A stretch of 64,000 bases of DNA from Adiantum capillus-veneris. Taxonomy: Eukaryota; Streptophyta; Polypodiopsida; Polypodiales; Pteridaceae. Location of the stretch: positions 29,634,969 through 29,698,968 of the forward strand of contig CM043942.1 of assembly GCA_014529385.2 (NCBI GenBank), given 5' to 3'. The translations under genes were made by a program, and so were the position numbers. The notes beneath the pieces were generated by a model. It saw only the letters and a program-made list of their open reading frames with translations. It searched no databases and was not told the DNA's origin. This document shows, one piece after another, positions 12,526 through 23,101 of the stretch; within the stretch, counting starts at the first letter, position 1; each line of letters starts with the position of its first letter.

Positions 12526-13572
12526 ATGGCTGGATCATAGGACACTGCTCTTTACAATATCAAGAAGCTGGATGGAACCAATTTCCCATTGTGGAAGAAG
12601 CAGATTTCGCACATGTTGGTACAAAAGAAGCAAATAAAACCTATAAATCTCAAGGGGATAAAACCAGAAGATATGGACGAAGATGAATGGAGCGAAATGG
12701 ATGAATTGGCACATTCTACCATTATGCTGACTTTGGCAGAAAGCGTTTACTTCAATGTAGCAGACGAGATGTCGGCTTATCAAGCATGGTTAAAGGTGAG
12801 TAATCTTTATGAGAAGCAAAGTGCAGCTTCACAGGTATACTGGCTTAAGAAGCTTGTTGACTTGAAGATGAAAGAAGGGACACCTATGTCCAATCATCTG
12901 AATGAATTCAACACAATCTATAGTCAGTTGTCAGCTCAAGGTGTCAAGTTTGATGAACCTGTTAGAGCTATGTTCCTGTTGATCACATTGCCGGAAAGTT
13001 GGGACACTTTTCTCACAGCTTTGAGTAATTCTGCACCTCCAGATGGTTTGAACATAGCAGGTGTAGAAGGAAGTCTGCTTACTGAAGAAACCAATAGAAA
13101 GACAATGGACAAAGGCAAAGGAACAGCCTTAGTTGTCAGGGGAAGGACCAAAGAAAAGTACAAAGGTGGAAAGAGGAATCAGTCTCGTAGCAAGTCCCGC
13201 AGTGCTAAAGGCAAGAGTGACATAGAATGCTACCATTGTGGCAAGAAGGGTCACATGAAAAGAGACTGCAGAGAATGGAAAGCAGAAAAAGGCAAAGAGA
13301 AAGCTGAAGACCATGGTGAGAAGAACAAGTCCTTAGTGAAGATTCAAGAAATAAATGTGACAAACACTGTTGCAGAGGATGACAGTCTAGTGTCAGGAGA
13401 CATCTACTTCTTGAAGAATACAATGGACTCAGCTCTTCTTACAGCATCTGATGGAAATGCACTGAGTGACTGGATTATAGACTCAGGGGCATCACTTCAT
13501 GTGTCTCCAAACAAGGAGTGGTTTACTTCTTATGTGACCACTAAAGATCATGTTCGGCTAGGCAATGGGTAG
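12526..13572 (+). pseudogene. COP2 gag and start of protease
   Basis: The ATG at 12526 is chosen because it opens the gag frame (MAGS), but codon 5 is a TAG (12538). The rest is open to a TAG at 13570. LDGTNFPLWKKQISHML is the gag start; a helical gag domain follows with NLYEKQ and FLLITLPESWD. The basic linker ends in an intact CX2CX4HX4C knuckle (CYHCGKKGHMKRDC, near 13230-13270). The protease starts at DWIIDSGASLHVS (near 13470-13505) with catalytic D-S-G, and the frame stops inside the protease. Gag packages element RNA and protease cuts the polyprotein. The two stops show the copy is inactive without readthrough. Confidence 0.9.
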
Positions 13573-14640
13573 ACATGTGAGATCTTAGGTGTTGGAGATG
13601 TTCAATTGAAGTTTCAGAATGGCTCTTCTTTCACGCTGAAGAATGTGAGACATGTTCCCGCAATTACAAAGAGCTTGATCAGCACAGGTTTACTTGATGA
13701 TGCTCGCTATGTCACCACTTTTGGACAGAACATGTTGAAGATATCCAAGGGTTCTATGATAGTAGCACATGGAGTAAAGTCTGGAGGACTTTACATGATT
13801 TATGTATCAAATGTCTCTAAAAATGTAATCAATGTAATCGAGCAGCCGAACGTTTCTTTGTGGCATAGCCGGTTAGGACATATGTCCAAGAAGGGAATGG
13901 AAATCTTGTCTCGTTCTGGTTATTTGCCTGGCTTTTCATTTAATGATTTTGAATTCTGTGAACATTGTCTGTATGGTAAGCAAACACAGCAACCACATAA
14001 GCATAGAAGCAGTAGAAGAGATACACAGTTGGCACTTGTTCATAGTGATTTGTGTGGACCTATGCCTAACCTATCTCTAGGGGGAGCTTCTTACTTTATG
14101 ACATTTATAGATGATTACTCGAGGAAAGTATGGGTTTACTTTCTCAAGCACAAGGATGAAGCGTTTAGTGTTTTCAAAACGTTTGTGACACTTGTGGAGA
14201 ATCAGAGTGGCAAGAAGCTTAAATGCTTACGCACTGACAATGGTGGAGAGTATGTTTCAAAGTCCTTTCGGGACTTTTGTGAGTCAAAAGGTATAAAACG
14301 TGAACTTACTGCTCCTTACAATCCTCCTCAAAATGGTGTTGCTGAGAGGATGAATAGGACCATACAAGAGAAGGTCAGAAGTATGTTGTCTAATGCACAG
14401 CTGCCAAATGGGTTTTGGGCTGAAGCTGTATCAATAGCTGTTCATCTTGTAAATAGATCTCCTAGCAAGGTTTTGTAGAAGGATTCAGTGCCAGAGATGG
14501 TATGGTCAGGCAAAATTCCCTCATACAAGCATCTCAGAGTCTTTGGCTGTGAGGCATATACTCACGTTCCAAAGAATTTAGGAACAAACTTGAGCCAAAG
14601 AGTAGAAAGTGCATCTTTCTAGGCTATGGTAATTCTGGTG
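13573..14640 (+). pseudogene. COP2 protease end and integrase
   Basis: In the same frame after the stop at 13570, the region continues the protease (FTLKNVRHVP, SLISTGLL). It then enters the GAG-pre-integrase zinc segment (LWHSRLGHMS to CEHCLYGK, about 13858-13980) and the integrase core. The catalytic triad is visible as HSDLCGP (near 14041), LRTDNGGEY (near 14228) and the Glu of GVAERMNRT (near 14337). A TAG at 14476 interrupts the end of the core. A one-base loss near 14580 shifts the frame in the segment leading to the FLGYG motif. Integrase would insert the cDNA into host chromatin. Confidence 0.88.
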
Positions 14641-14642
14641 AG

Positions 14643-15266
14643 ATGGGGTACAGACTTTGGGATCCCGAATCCAGAAAGGTTGTTCGCAGCAATGATGTTC
14701 ACTTTAATGAATCCAAATATCATTCTAAACCAGAGAGGGTTGAGGAGATAAGAAGAGTTGTCTTCCAAGAAGATGGACCTGCACGTGCAAGACAAAATGT
14801 CAAGGCTCAAGAGGAGCAAGGACAGGATAGAGTGGAACCACAAGTTGTGGCTGAGCCTGAGCCACCTATTGTGCGTAGATCTGGACGTGTCACGCGACCT
14901 CCTGATAGGTTTGTTCCATCTATGAACTATGTCATGTTGACTGATTGCAATGAGCCTTCATGTTACAAGGAAGCAGTGCAAATGAAGGACTCCGGGAATT
15001 GGCAATTGGCCATGCAATCAGAGATGACAGCTCTGCATAAAAACCAGACATGGAAGCTAGTTAAATTACCACGGGGCAAAAAGGCTCTACCCTGTAAATG
15101 GGTTTACAGGTATAAGATCACCGCTCATGATAGTCAGCCAAAGTACAAAGCAAGGCTTGTTGCCAAGGGCTTTAAGCAAGAACAAGGCATTGACTTTGAT
15201 GAAGTCTTCTCTCCGGTGGTCAAGATAACTACATTGAGATTCTTTCTTGCATTGGTTGCCATATGA
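14643..15266 (+). pseudogene. COP2 RT N-terminal part
   Basis: The frame regains [20 protein letters not shown] (end of the integrase C-terminal region). It passes a hydrophilic linker with [13 protein letters not shown] and enters RT at [31 protein letters not shown] and [11 protein letters not shown] are conserved copia RT motifs. A TGA at 15264 ends the segment, and the same frame continues from 15270. Confidence 0.88.
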
Positions 15267-15269
15267 GAT

Positions 15270-16502
15270 TTGGTGTTGCACCAAATGGATGTCAAGACAG
15301 CGTTCTTGCATGGTGATTTAGATGTGGAAATTTACATGCAGCAGCTAGAAGGGTTTGTTGAGAAAGGCAAGGAAGATTGGGTATGCCAGTTGTTAAAGAG
15401 TCTTTATGGCTTAAAACAATCACCGAGGGCATGGTACCATAAATTCCACAAGTTTATGCTTTCTCAAGGCTACAAACGTAGTGAGTTCGATCACTGTCTA
15501 TATACAAAGAAGGCTAAGGATGGTAGTTGGCTGATCCTTATTTTGTATGTGGATGACATGTTGATTGCTGGCAAGCACTTGGAAGAAATTTCAGCTTTGA
15601 AGTCAAAGATGGAAAAATTGTTTGACATGAAAGACATGGGTGAGGCAAGTCATATACTTGGTATGCGCATTGAGAGAGATAGATCAAAGAAGTTGATTTG
15701 GTTATCTCAAACAGAGTATATTGACAAGGTTTTGCAATGTTTCAATATGGAGAAGGGAAAAGCACTGAGTGTTCCATTGCCACCATATGTGAAACTTAGC
15801 AAACAAGATTGTCCTGTGTCTAAGGAAGAAAAGGCTGAAATGGATAAGATTCCATATGCGTCTGCAGTGGGTATTTTGATGTATGCAATGATTGCTACTC
15901 GCCCAGACATTGCATTTGCAGTGGGAGTAGTAAGTCGATACATGTCAAACCCAGGCAAGAAACATTGGGAGGCAGTGAAAGTATTGAGATACCTGAAAGC
16001 TACAAAGATTATGCGTATATGCTATGGGAGTCAGGAGCTAAGTGTAAAGGGTTTTACAGACTCAGATTATGCAGGTGACTTAGACAACCGAAGGTCTACG
16101 TCAGGGTATGTCTTTACATTGGCTGGTGGAGAAGTATCATGGCGTTCTAGATTACAAGATTGTGTTACTCAGTCTACTACAGAGGCTGAATATGTTGCAG
16201 CATCAGAGGCATGCAAAGAATCAATTTGGCTTAATCGACTAGTAACAGATTTGGGAATCAAAGAAGAGATGCCTGTGTTATATTGTGATAGTCAAAGTGC
16301 TATACAATTGGCTCGCAATCCAGTTTATCACTCAAAGACAAAGCATGTGGATGTGAAGTATCATTTCATCAGGGAAATGCTCGAGGATAAGCAACTTCAG
16401 CTTGTCAAAGTTCACACCACAGAAAATCCTGTTGATCTACTTACAAAAGGACTTCCCTCAGAGATCTTTGCGCATTTTCGCAAGCAGTTAGGTGTAGGGT
16501 AG
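15270..16502 (+). CDS. COP2 RT catalytic part and RNase H (410 codons)
   Basis: This is the longest clean frame of COP2. MDVKTAFLHGDL comes first, then SLYGLKQSPRAWY. The catalytic YVDD lies at 15546-15557 and RPDIAFAVG near 15902. RNase H shows its acidic residues in FTDSDYAGD, TTEAEYVA and YCDSQSAIQ, and ends with HVDVKYHFIRE and LLTKGLP. RT and RNase H copy the element RNA into DNA in the cytoplasmic particle. The frame is intact here but separated from upstream domains by the TGA at 15264, so expression would need readthrough. It ends about 80 bp before the purine tract. Confidence 0.92.
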   Translation: MVLHQMDVKTAFLHGDLDVEIYMQQLEGFVEKGKEDWVCQLLKSLYGLKQSPRAWYHKFHKFMLSQGYKRSEFDHCLYTKKAKDGSWLILILYVDDMLIAGKHLEEISALKSKMEKLFDMKDMGEASHILGMRIERDRSKKLIWLSQTEYIDKVLQCFNMEKGKALSVPLPPYVKLSKQDCPVSKEEKAEMDKIPYASAVGILMYAMIATRPDIAFAVGVVSRYMSNPGKKHWEAVKVLRYLKATKIMRICYGSQELSVKGFTDSDYAGDLDNRRSTSGYVFTLAGGEVSWRSRLQDCVTQSTTEAEYVAASEACKESIWLNRLVTDLGIKEEMPVLYCDSQSAIQLARNPVYHSKTKHVDVKYHFIREMLEDKQLQLVKVHTTENPVDLLTKGLPSEIFAHFRKQLGVG

Positions 16503-16580
16503 TACATCACTTCTCTACATCTCTTGTATATTAGCTTGTATAGTAGCTTCTCTCACACTTAAAGTACCACATTGGACTTT

Positions 16581-16591
16581 AAGTGGGAGGT
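16581..16591 (+). other. COP2 polypurine tract
   Basis: aagtgggaggt lies directly before the 3' LTR and is the expected primer for plus-strand synthesis. Confidence 0.8.
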
Positions 16592-16783
16592 TGTTGGGGT
16601 ATAAAGCCCAATGTGGTCGCCCAGGTATGTGGGCGGGCCGCCAGGTATGTACACATATTCTTTTGTTAAAACCTAATAAGAACTCACTATGCTCTACACA
16701 TTACAGTAGAGCGAGTTCACCATATCATCGTGCTCTTCTTCTCGCACTCTCTCTCGCGTCACACTTCCGCTCGTACTCCTTCA
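16592..16783 (+). repeat. COP2 3' LTR
   Basis: This is the second copy of the 192-bp repeat at 11237-11428. It is followed by acatg, a one-mismatch version of the left flank acagg. Confidence 0.92.
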
Positions 16784-16788
16784 ACATG

Positions 16789-18303
16789 GTTCAATACAAG
16801 TGCAGGAATTGTAGAGTCTTCTATCAAAGGAGATTATGATGCTGATATTAATGCAGAATGGGCATTTAGTGCAGAGTGCACTTATGATCATATTGTTCAT
16901 GATGCATGTATGGCAATTGCTGCAGATTCACATGTGTGGTATTTTGACAATGGTGCTACAAAGCACATTACCTCACATCGTGATTTGTTTACCTCTATTG
17001 AGTTTGTCCCTAACGAGAATACGATGACTTGTGCCAACAATGCCTCTTATCCTGTTCAAGGAGTTAGAGAGATTGTACTTATTGCTGCAAATGGCAGTTC
17101 TTTCACACTTGTTGATGCATTGTATGTACCTGGGATCCAAAAGAACCTTTTGTCTGTATCTGCACTTGCTAGGCTTGGTCTCGTAGTCAAATTTGTGGAT
17201 GACAGATGTACAGTTCATGATCTCAGTTTTGGTGATGAAATTGTTGCATCTGACCTTTTGTGTTGTGGGCTGTATAAGCTCACTTTGTATGACAATTGTG
17301 GACAAAATTTTGCAAATGCAGTGGGAGATTCAAGGGTTGTTTCAGATGCAAAACTGTGGCATGCACATTTTGGGCATCTAAATTTTGTCAGTTTGCTGCG
17401 TTTGCAGAAATTTGATATAGTTGCTTCTTTGTAGCCTCTTGAAGCACTTGTCAAACGTGTTTGTAAAGGTTGTATTTTGGGTAAATACAGTTTAAGCAAT
17501 GTGATGGTGGTATTGCCTTGTGTCAAAAAAGTTACATAGAGACATTACTATGTAAGTTTGGACTTGAGGATTGCAAACCTATTGCCACTCCCATGGAAAC
17601 AAGTTTGAAGTTGAGTCTACATGATGTTGGTGATCTTGCTGATGTCACTCTTTACCAAACTGTTGTTGGCTGCCTCATTTATGTATGCAACACGAGGCCG
17701 GATATTCAGTTTGCAATCTCACAGGTCAACGGATTTATGCATAGCCCGTCAAGAGGATTTTTCGCTACTTGAGTGGCACTTTGCATCTTGGCTTGTTTTA
17801 TCCCAAGGGGAGATCATTGCCGCCACATTTAAATGCTTTTTCGGACTCATATTGGGCTGGTTGTTATGACACGCGGGTGTCCACGAGTGGTTTTTGTTTC
17901 ATGCTTGGCAGTTCATGTATTTCATGGTTGAGCAAGAAGCAAACCTACTATGGACACTTCCAATTGTGAGGCTGAGTGCAGGGCAGTCTTCACAGCTACG
18001 GTTGAGTGTGTATGGCTCAGATGCCTTATGGCTGATTTGTGTGTTGGATAAGACATTGCCAACATCATCTACACTGACAGTGAGAGCGCATTGATAGTTG
18101 CCAGAAACCCATTTTTTCATGCTCGCACAAAGCACATTGAGGTGAATTACGAGTATGTCAGGGAGAGGCTCTCAGCAGGAGAGATCAGCTTGGCTTATGT
18201 GCCAACACAGGACAACCTTGCAGATTTTTTCACAAAGGCATTGTCTCGAGGGAGGTTTGAAGATTTCCACAAAGCTTTGGGCTTGCTCCCCTTTGTGGGC
18301 TGA
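16789..18303 (+). pseudogene. COP1 pol remnant with internal deletion
   Basis: COP1 coding sequence resumes after COP2. VWYFDNGATKHITS (near 16935-16975) is the protease start with Asn in place of the usual Ser of D-S-G. LWHAHFGHLNF and CKGCILGK follow (GAG-pre-integrase). At about 17483 the sequence jumps straight to FKQCDGG-like RT C-terminal sequence. The integrase core and the front half of RT, including YVDD, are missing relative to COP3. A second small deletion near 17750 removes about eight codons between HSP and RRIF. RNase H remnants run to HIEVNYEYVRERL, ADFFTKALS and LGLLPF near 18300, with frameshifts. No enzyme can be made from it. Confidence 0.88.
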
Positions 18304-18369
18304 TCTTGTCCTCAGGGCATTGCACTTCCCTTTACTCTTCGTGCCATCCCTCATTCACCGCATCACTCC

Positions 18370-18380
18370 CAGGGGGGATT
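18370..18380 (+). other. COP1 polypurine tract
   Basis: caggggggatt precedes the 3' LTR. The same aggggggat tract, on the opposite strand, adjoins the COP3 and COP4 LTRs. Confidence 0.85.
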
Positions 18381-18607
18381 TGTTACCATATACATGTGGC
18401 AATGATGTGTGTGAACACACTAGGACCGCCGGGGCATTTTTTCCCTCTTTAAAAGGTTTTTTCCCCCGTGCATTGTATATACGCCCATCACCCTAGGGCT
18501 ATCTATCTTTCCATTGCACACTAAGTAATGCACTCTCGTTTGTGTGCCTTGAGCTTCCTTTGTCTTCTCCAAGCTGTGTGTGTTTCCCTGCAACCCTAAT
18601 TCCAACA
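18381..18607 (+). repeat. COP1 3' LTR
   Basis: The 227-bp copy of 9764-9990 is diverged from it at roughly 20 positions by eye, many of them C/T or G/A changes. It is followed by the target duplication ctctt. Confidence 0.95.
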
Positions 18608-18612
18608 CTCTT

Positions 18613-20084
18613 ACTATGATTGATTCATGTATTGACCAAGAAAATTTAATTCATGTATTAACAAAGAAAATTTTAAAAATTTGACTTGTCAAGTTAGGTG
18701 CAAGGATGAAGATCACCGGTTACATTTTCATTTACTTGCACCATAGGTTGAGGATTCTCCGAGCTTGCAGGTACGGCAGTGAAAGTTTACGTATTCCTCT
18801 TCAAAACCATCTCTCATGCAATAAAAAAATAAAAACTAGGTGGTAATATTAGGATATGAGATAAGGACACAATTCTAGTGCATTGGGTTATGCATCTATT
18901 CACCTAGGCACGCAACCATGTGGATTACCCCTACTTGCTTCATATACCACATACATGTGATAAGAAGAAGGTAATTAGGGAGAAGCAATAACAAAAAGAG
19001 GAGACAATTCAAGTGAACAAAATCACACAAAAAGAAAGGATTCTATCCCCTAGTTATGTACACATACTTAGCTAGTTTCTAGATATTTACTTGTATGCTT
19101 ATTCTATGCATGAGCTTAGTCAAACAAAAAATTCAAGTTCAAGTAAACTTTCTTTTGGAGGTATAAACAACAAAGAGGTTTAACTCAATAATTAGTTACC
19201 TTGCGGTTAAGTGCGCTTCAATCAGAACACTACTTGAGTTCGTGACCTCTCAAAAAGTTTTGCCTTCAAGAAAATGGTTGTGTCTCCCATACAGCCAATG
19301 TGCCAATGAAGCCTTTAAAGCTTTGTTGCCAAGTATGGCAAGGGCTATGTCTTTTCTACCACCTTGGAGGGGAGAAGGTGGTGGGATTGTGTGCTCTCAT
19401 CACCGCAAAAAAAAAATACTATAGAGTTCTCTTATTGTTTGTTCAGCATCACCCTCTGCCCCTTTCTATAGGCAAGTCTTAGGCTTGCTAATTGTGGTGC
19501 AATCTTTTTGGCTCTCTAACTCTCACATCGCTATTTATGGATGCATGTCTTTCACACCTATCTTTTGAGCTCTTTTCTCTTAGAAATTTTAGGGCCATTA
19601 AATTTTTTTTCAATACCCACTTTCCTAAAAGTAAGGGCTCTTGAACCCTCCCCTTTTTCTAAGGTCTATAAATCAAAATTAACATAACTCCTACGTATAA
19701 TCTCTTATTTCTAAATGGATAGTTTCAGCTAAAGCCTCTATTGTTCACACACCTAGTCATTCTTGAACTTTTAAGATATAAGGACTCAAGCCAATATAAA
19801 AATTATTAACAAAAACTCAAGTACATTGCACTGTCAACTCTTGAAGGCATTATTGGGAATATTGATCCCACATAGAGATCATCAAACCCTAGTCCATGTT
19901 ATTTATTGTCTTTATTATTGAGAAGAATGACACAATGGTATATTTCTTTCATGTCAAGGAGCAAGTAATTAGAGTCTCCATACCACCTATTTCAAACAAG
20001 AGAAAAAGTATACTAATAATTGCCATGTACCTCCCTGCCTCTCCCTGCCTGTATTTCTCCTCTTGACTTATTATAATCGTTGTT
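18613..20084. other. Gene-free flank between COP1 and GYP-O
   Basis: AT-rich sequence with no coding, RNA or LTR structure recognised. A 60-codon open frame near 19242-19424 carries no motif. Confidence 0.5.
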
Positions 20085-20215
20085 TATATGTCTAGCTAGA
20101 GAATATAACTTGCTCTCTTTTTGTTTTTATCTCATTTTTCTCTCTCTCTTATACTCATATTCATAAACATTGGATAAAAAGAACTATATGTCTAGCTAGA
20201 GAATTATAACATTTT
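20085..20215. repeat. Flank repeat, also present right of GYP-O
   Basis: tatatgtctagctagagaat occurs at 20085 and 20185, a 100-bp period with the second copy only partial. The same unit, with ctagagaattataacttgct and ggataaaaagaactatatgt, recurs at 60563-60668 just beyond the right end of GYP-O. GYP-O therefore appears to have inserted into or beside a local repeat. Confidence 0.75.
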
Positions 20216-20225
20216 TTTTTCAAAA

Positions 20226-20239
20226 CTCACAATTGTGAG
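20226..20239. repeat. 14-bp perfect palindrome near GYP-O insertion site
   Basis: ctcacaattgtgag is self-complementary and lies 35 bp left of GYP-O, after a T tract. Its significance is unknown. Confidence 0.6.
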
Positions 20240-20273
20240 TGAGTTATATTGATCATCCCAAAAAATTACAAGG

Positions 20274-21196
20274 TGTTAACTGAGTCAACTTCAGTTAACA
20301 AAAGCTGCAAAGACTGAAAACGTACGGATGCACATTGAAGATCAACATGAAGAAGCAGTAAAGATTGGAGTTACACATTTTTCACATTTTCCCAAAATGG
20401 TCACGTATTATAAATTCTCAATTTATTTCAAGCCATTGTAATATTTTAATGTGTTACGCGCTCAATGGGAGTTCCAAGCTGTAAAGAATAGGACAATTAC
20501 TATGCCTAGGTTGCAGATTCACTAAGTGGTGTAGCCCTAAAGGCCTTGGGCGCCCGGACATTGCATATTTTTAACATAAGTATATAAGGCAGTGTGTAAA
20601 AGAAATTAGCGTTCTCAAGCTCATTTGCTGAGAGCACTCTTTGGTGAGAGCTCTTGAGGTGTGTGGCTATGGAGTCCTTGAGCTTCTCCTTGTTCATGAG
20701 ACTTGATTAACACTAATCATTGATTCATTCTCTCTCACTATGCCTCTCTCTTACTTCTTATGATTGTCTATGATGCTTAGATTAACTAGATCTTAACTAA
20801 TTAGTGGTTAATCCCTCTCTAATCTTGTGTAATTGCCCTCTTTTGCTTGAGTGTGCATGTAGGTTTGATTGGAGTGTGGTGCTCGATAGATCTATGTGTG
20901 TGTGCGCTTGTGATTAGTGTGTTGCATGATAGGATTAGTGTTGTGTGCATCTTGCAATCGTAGTGTGTGTGATTGGGTTGATTAGAGGTGAAGAGAAGTG
21001 GATATGTAGATTTCCCTTCATTGCAGCTTAGCTCCTCCATAGGCCAAGAAGCTCATCTCGTAGAGTTAACCATTTGTGTTGCCACGATTAGCTCACTAAC
21101 CGTTTGAGTGTTTCCATGCTCTAGACGGGTAGCTCATCCCTCCGGATTGATATTTTGTTGGTCATTGGAGCTATTACAATGATAGAACCCCCAACA
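20274..21196 (+). repeat. GYP-O 5' LTR
   Basis: The 923-bp LTR matches 59642-60500. The right copy lacks a segment of about 60 bp around 20740-20800 and some smaller pieces. It contains a TATA-like element and a short T/G-rich region rich in tgtgtg. Confidence 0.93.
20581..20589 (+). promoter_or_regulatory. GYP-O LTR TATA-like box
   Basis: tatataagg is conserved in the right LTR at 59950-59958 and has the sequence and LTR position expected of the element promoter. Transcription start was not determined. Confidence 0.6.
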
Positions 21197-21199
21197 CAA

Positions 21200-21217
21200 G
21201 ATCGCCGTTGCAAGGGA
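21200..21217 (+). other. GYP-O degraded primer binding site (tRNA-Asp-like)
   Basis: GCCGTTGC and GGGA of the plant tRNA-Asp site TGGCGCCGTTGCCGGGGA are preserved at the right distance after the LTR. About 13 of 18 positions match. GYP-I has a near-perfect version, which supports this reading. Confidence 0.65.
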
Positions 21218-21265
21218 CGATGGCCTACGCTAGTGTAATTGTGGCATAATCGAATGTGTTCCCTC

Positions 21266-21558
21266 ACTAATTTCACTTGTGTGTTTATGTTTTTGTGGGT
21301 TTTGAATGTGTATGCATGAAGCATTGTGTTCATAATTCCCTAATGTGTGGCAATATCTTATCAATTGTGTGTTTACACACTCTAATTTCTCACTAACCCC
21401 TTGCTAATTTAACTAATTTCACTTGTGTGTTTTATGTTTTTGTGGGTTTTGAATGTGTATGCATGAAGCATTGTGTTCATAATTCCCTAATGTGTGGCAA
21501 TATCTTATCAATTGTGTGTTTACACACTCTAATTTCTCACTAACCCCTTGCTAATTTG
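21266..21558. repeat. Two-copy tandem duplication, 146-147-bp unit
   Basis: The block starting actaatttcacttgtgtgtt is repeated at 21412 with almost no change except one extra T. Both copies contain gcatgaagcattgtgttcat and end in ccccttgctaattt. It lies in the GYP-O leader, 70 bp after the primer site. Confidence 0.9.
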
Positions 21559-22308
21559 ACTAATTTTTGCTAACTTACTAATGTGCTATGAAAGATTGGA
21601 GCATTCGACCATTCAATTGATCTTCAATGGAAAGGTAATTAAGGTGGTATTCTCAACCTCCTTAGAATCTAAGGATGTGTAGAATTGTGTAGAGATCCCA
21701 CCATGATGCAACGTAATGTTGATGCAATATAATGCTATGCTATGTTGATTTTATGGATTGAAAATTTTGTGATTTTTTGTTTTCACGCTGTCGTAATGCC
21801 GAATTTTTAAAGATTTGGTGGCATATGATTTGACAAGTTTCAATTGCTAATTGGTGATTGTGGGTTGCTAATTGGGTGCCTAATTGAGTTAATTGCATGC
21901 TTGGATGGTCAATTTCAAGTGTGTGCACTAAAATCAAGTGTGTGTGCATTCTAATTGAGTATATGTGTGTATGCTATTTTTAGGTGTGTGTGCACTATTT
22001 TGCCCATGTTTGTACGCCTAGAAATCAATGTGTGCGTTATGATTTTTCAATTGTGATGATTGATTTGTGTTGTGATCATGCCCAACTAATGATTTGTGAA
22101 GTCACATTGCAAATCCAACAAGTTTAACCCTTTTTTGTGCACACCTAAAGATTGGTAAAAACTGCCAATTTTTTTGTGTGTGTGTGTGCCTAAAAAAGTG
22201 TTTAATTTGTATGATTGATTCATACTGATGATTAATTTCTATGTTTTTGTGCTCAAAACAGTGATTTACACACTCTAATTGTGTCGATTTTTTACCTAAT
22301 TTTATACT
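21559..22308 (+). other. GYP-O leader, left part
   Basis: T/G-rich untranslated sequence with many tgtgtg runs. No coding signal was seen. COP4 interrupts it at 22309. Confidence 0.5.
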
Positions 22309-22593
22309 TGTTGAAGATGATGAAACAGGAAACAGAAGGAAGACAACAACTCAGAGTAGGAAGAAGATGGAGAAGGAAAAGACACAGAGCTTGCGTATGA
22401 GATCTCTGTAGTCTCTCTCTCTCTCTCTCTGTATTAGAATAATAGAGTATACAAACTCAGAGCTACAAAGCTTATATGAAACCCTAAGAGATAAGGTGTC
22501 CTTTCACACCGGATGTCCAGGGGGAAAAACCCAGTGGGAGAAAAGTGCCCCTGGTGAAGCGTGTATACACACTAACACTACTACATGTCTACA
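22309..22593 (-). repeat. COP4 3' LTR
   Basis: This 285-bp copy is matched by 46297-46573. It contains a (CT)n run near 22412-22430 that is shorter and interrupted in the other LTR. The purine tract (aggggggata on the minus strand) adjoins at 22594-22603. Confidence 0.93.
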
Positions 22594-22640
22594 TATCCCC
22601 CCTGTAGTGATAGTGTGAATCCGTACAAGGTAGCAGATCA

Positions 22641-22757
22641 TCATGTTGATGAGAGTAAGCCCAAAGCTTTTCGGAAAGCTTCAAACTTATCTCGTGATAA
22701 CGCCTTCGTAAATAGATCTGCAATGTTATCCTGTGTAGGACAGTAAGTTAGTGTGAT
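22641..22757 (-). pseudogene. COP4 RNase H C-terminal end (split from 41833)
   Basis: On the minus strand the segment encodes the end of copia RNase H: NIADLFTKALSRDKFEAF and a C-terminal LGLLSST before TGA (22641-22643). The upstream part lies at 41833 and beyond, on the other side of GYP-I. The target duplication GTGAT (22753-22757 and 41828-41832) marks the break. Confidence 0.9.
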
Positions 22758-22967
22758 TGTTGAGACAGCAGAGGATCACACCCACATTTTTGCTCACACT
22801 CATCATTTTTGTAACCATTGATTGTAATAAATGTCTTTACGACATTGATTTTGATTTGAGCCATTCATTAAGTAACGGGACTCAATTGAGTTTCCAGCTT
22901 GTAATCCCGAAGTAATTTCACTTGCTGATGTAATTAGTTAGAGATGTTCTCACCTCCAAGGCTGAGG

Positions 22968-22975
22968 TATATAAG
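22968..22975 (+). promoter_or_regulatory. GYP-I LTR TATA box
   Basis: tatataag lies about 75 bp upstream of the GA microsatellite. It is conserved at 41072-41079 and, inverted, at 62236-62243. It is the likely core promoter, which would place the GA run in the transcribed R/5' leader part. Confidence 0.65.
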
Positions 22976-23046
22976 CCAAAGTTTTGTAACCTAAAGGGGG
23001 ATTCTGATTATTAATCAAAGTGAGTTTTTGAGCGCCGTGACTGTGT

Positions 23047-23048
<2 letters not shown>

Positions 23049-23099
<51 letters not shown>
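23049..23099 (+). repeat. (GA)n microsatellite in GYP-I 5' LTR
   Basis: About 25 uninterrupted GA units. The 3' LTR has an interrupted run (41146-41205) and the second copy has about 41 units on the other strand. It produces spurious Arg/Glu open frames. Confidence 0.95.

Positions 23100-23101
<2 letters not shown>

Larger units (their letters stand above)
11237..16783 (+). mobile_element. COP2: Ty1/copia element nested in COP1
   Basis: The 192-bp LTRs (11237-11428 and 16592-16783) begin TGTTGGGGTATAAAGCCCAA and end CTCCTTCA. The flanks acagg (11232-11236) and acatg (16784-16788) match at four of five bases, consistent with an eroded target duplication. A tRNA-Met primer site and a purine tract (16581-16591) are present. 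The coding frame between them holds gag, protease, integrase, RT and RNase H in copia order. It has four in-frame stops and one frameshift. The LTRs are almost identical, so insertion was more recent than that of COP1. Confidence 0.93.
9764..18607 (+). mobile_element. COP1: Ty1/copia element interrupted by COP2
   Basis: Two 227-bp LTRs (9764-9990 and 18381-18607) begin TGTTACC and end CCAACA. They are flanked by the perfect 5-bp target duplication CTCTT (9759-9763 and 18608-18612). A tRNA-Met primer site follows the left LTR and a purine tract precedes the right LTR. About 5.5 kb of the span is the later COP2 insertion. The remaining coding sequence is decayed and lacks most of integrase and the front of RT. 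The LTRs differ at roughly 20 positions by eye, making this one of the older elements here. COP3 on the minus strand belongs to the same family. Confidence 0.95.
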
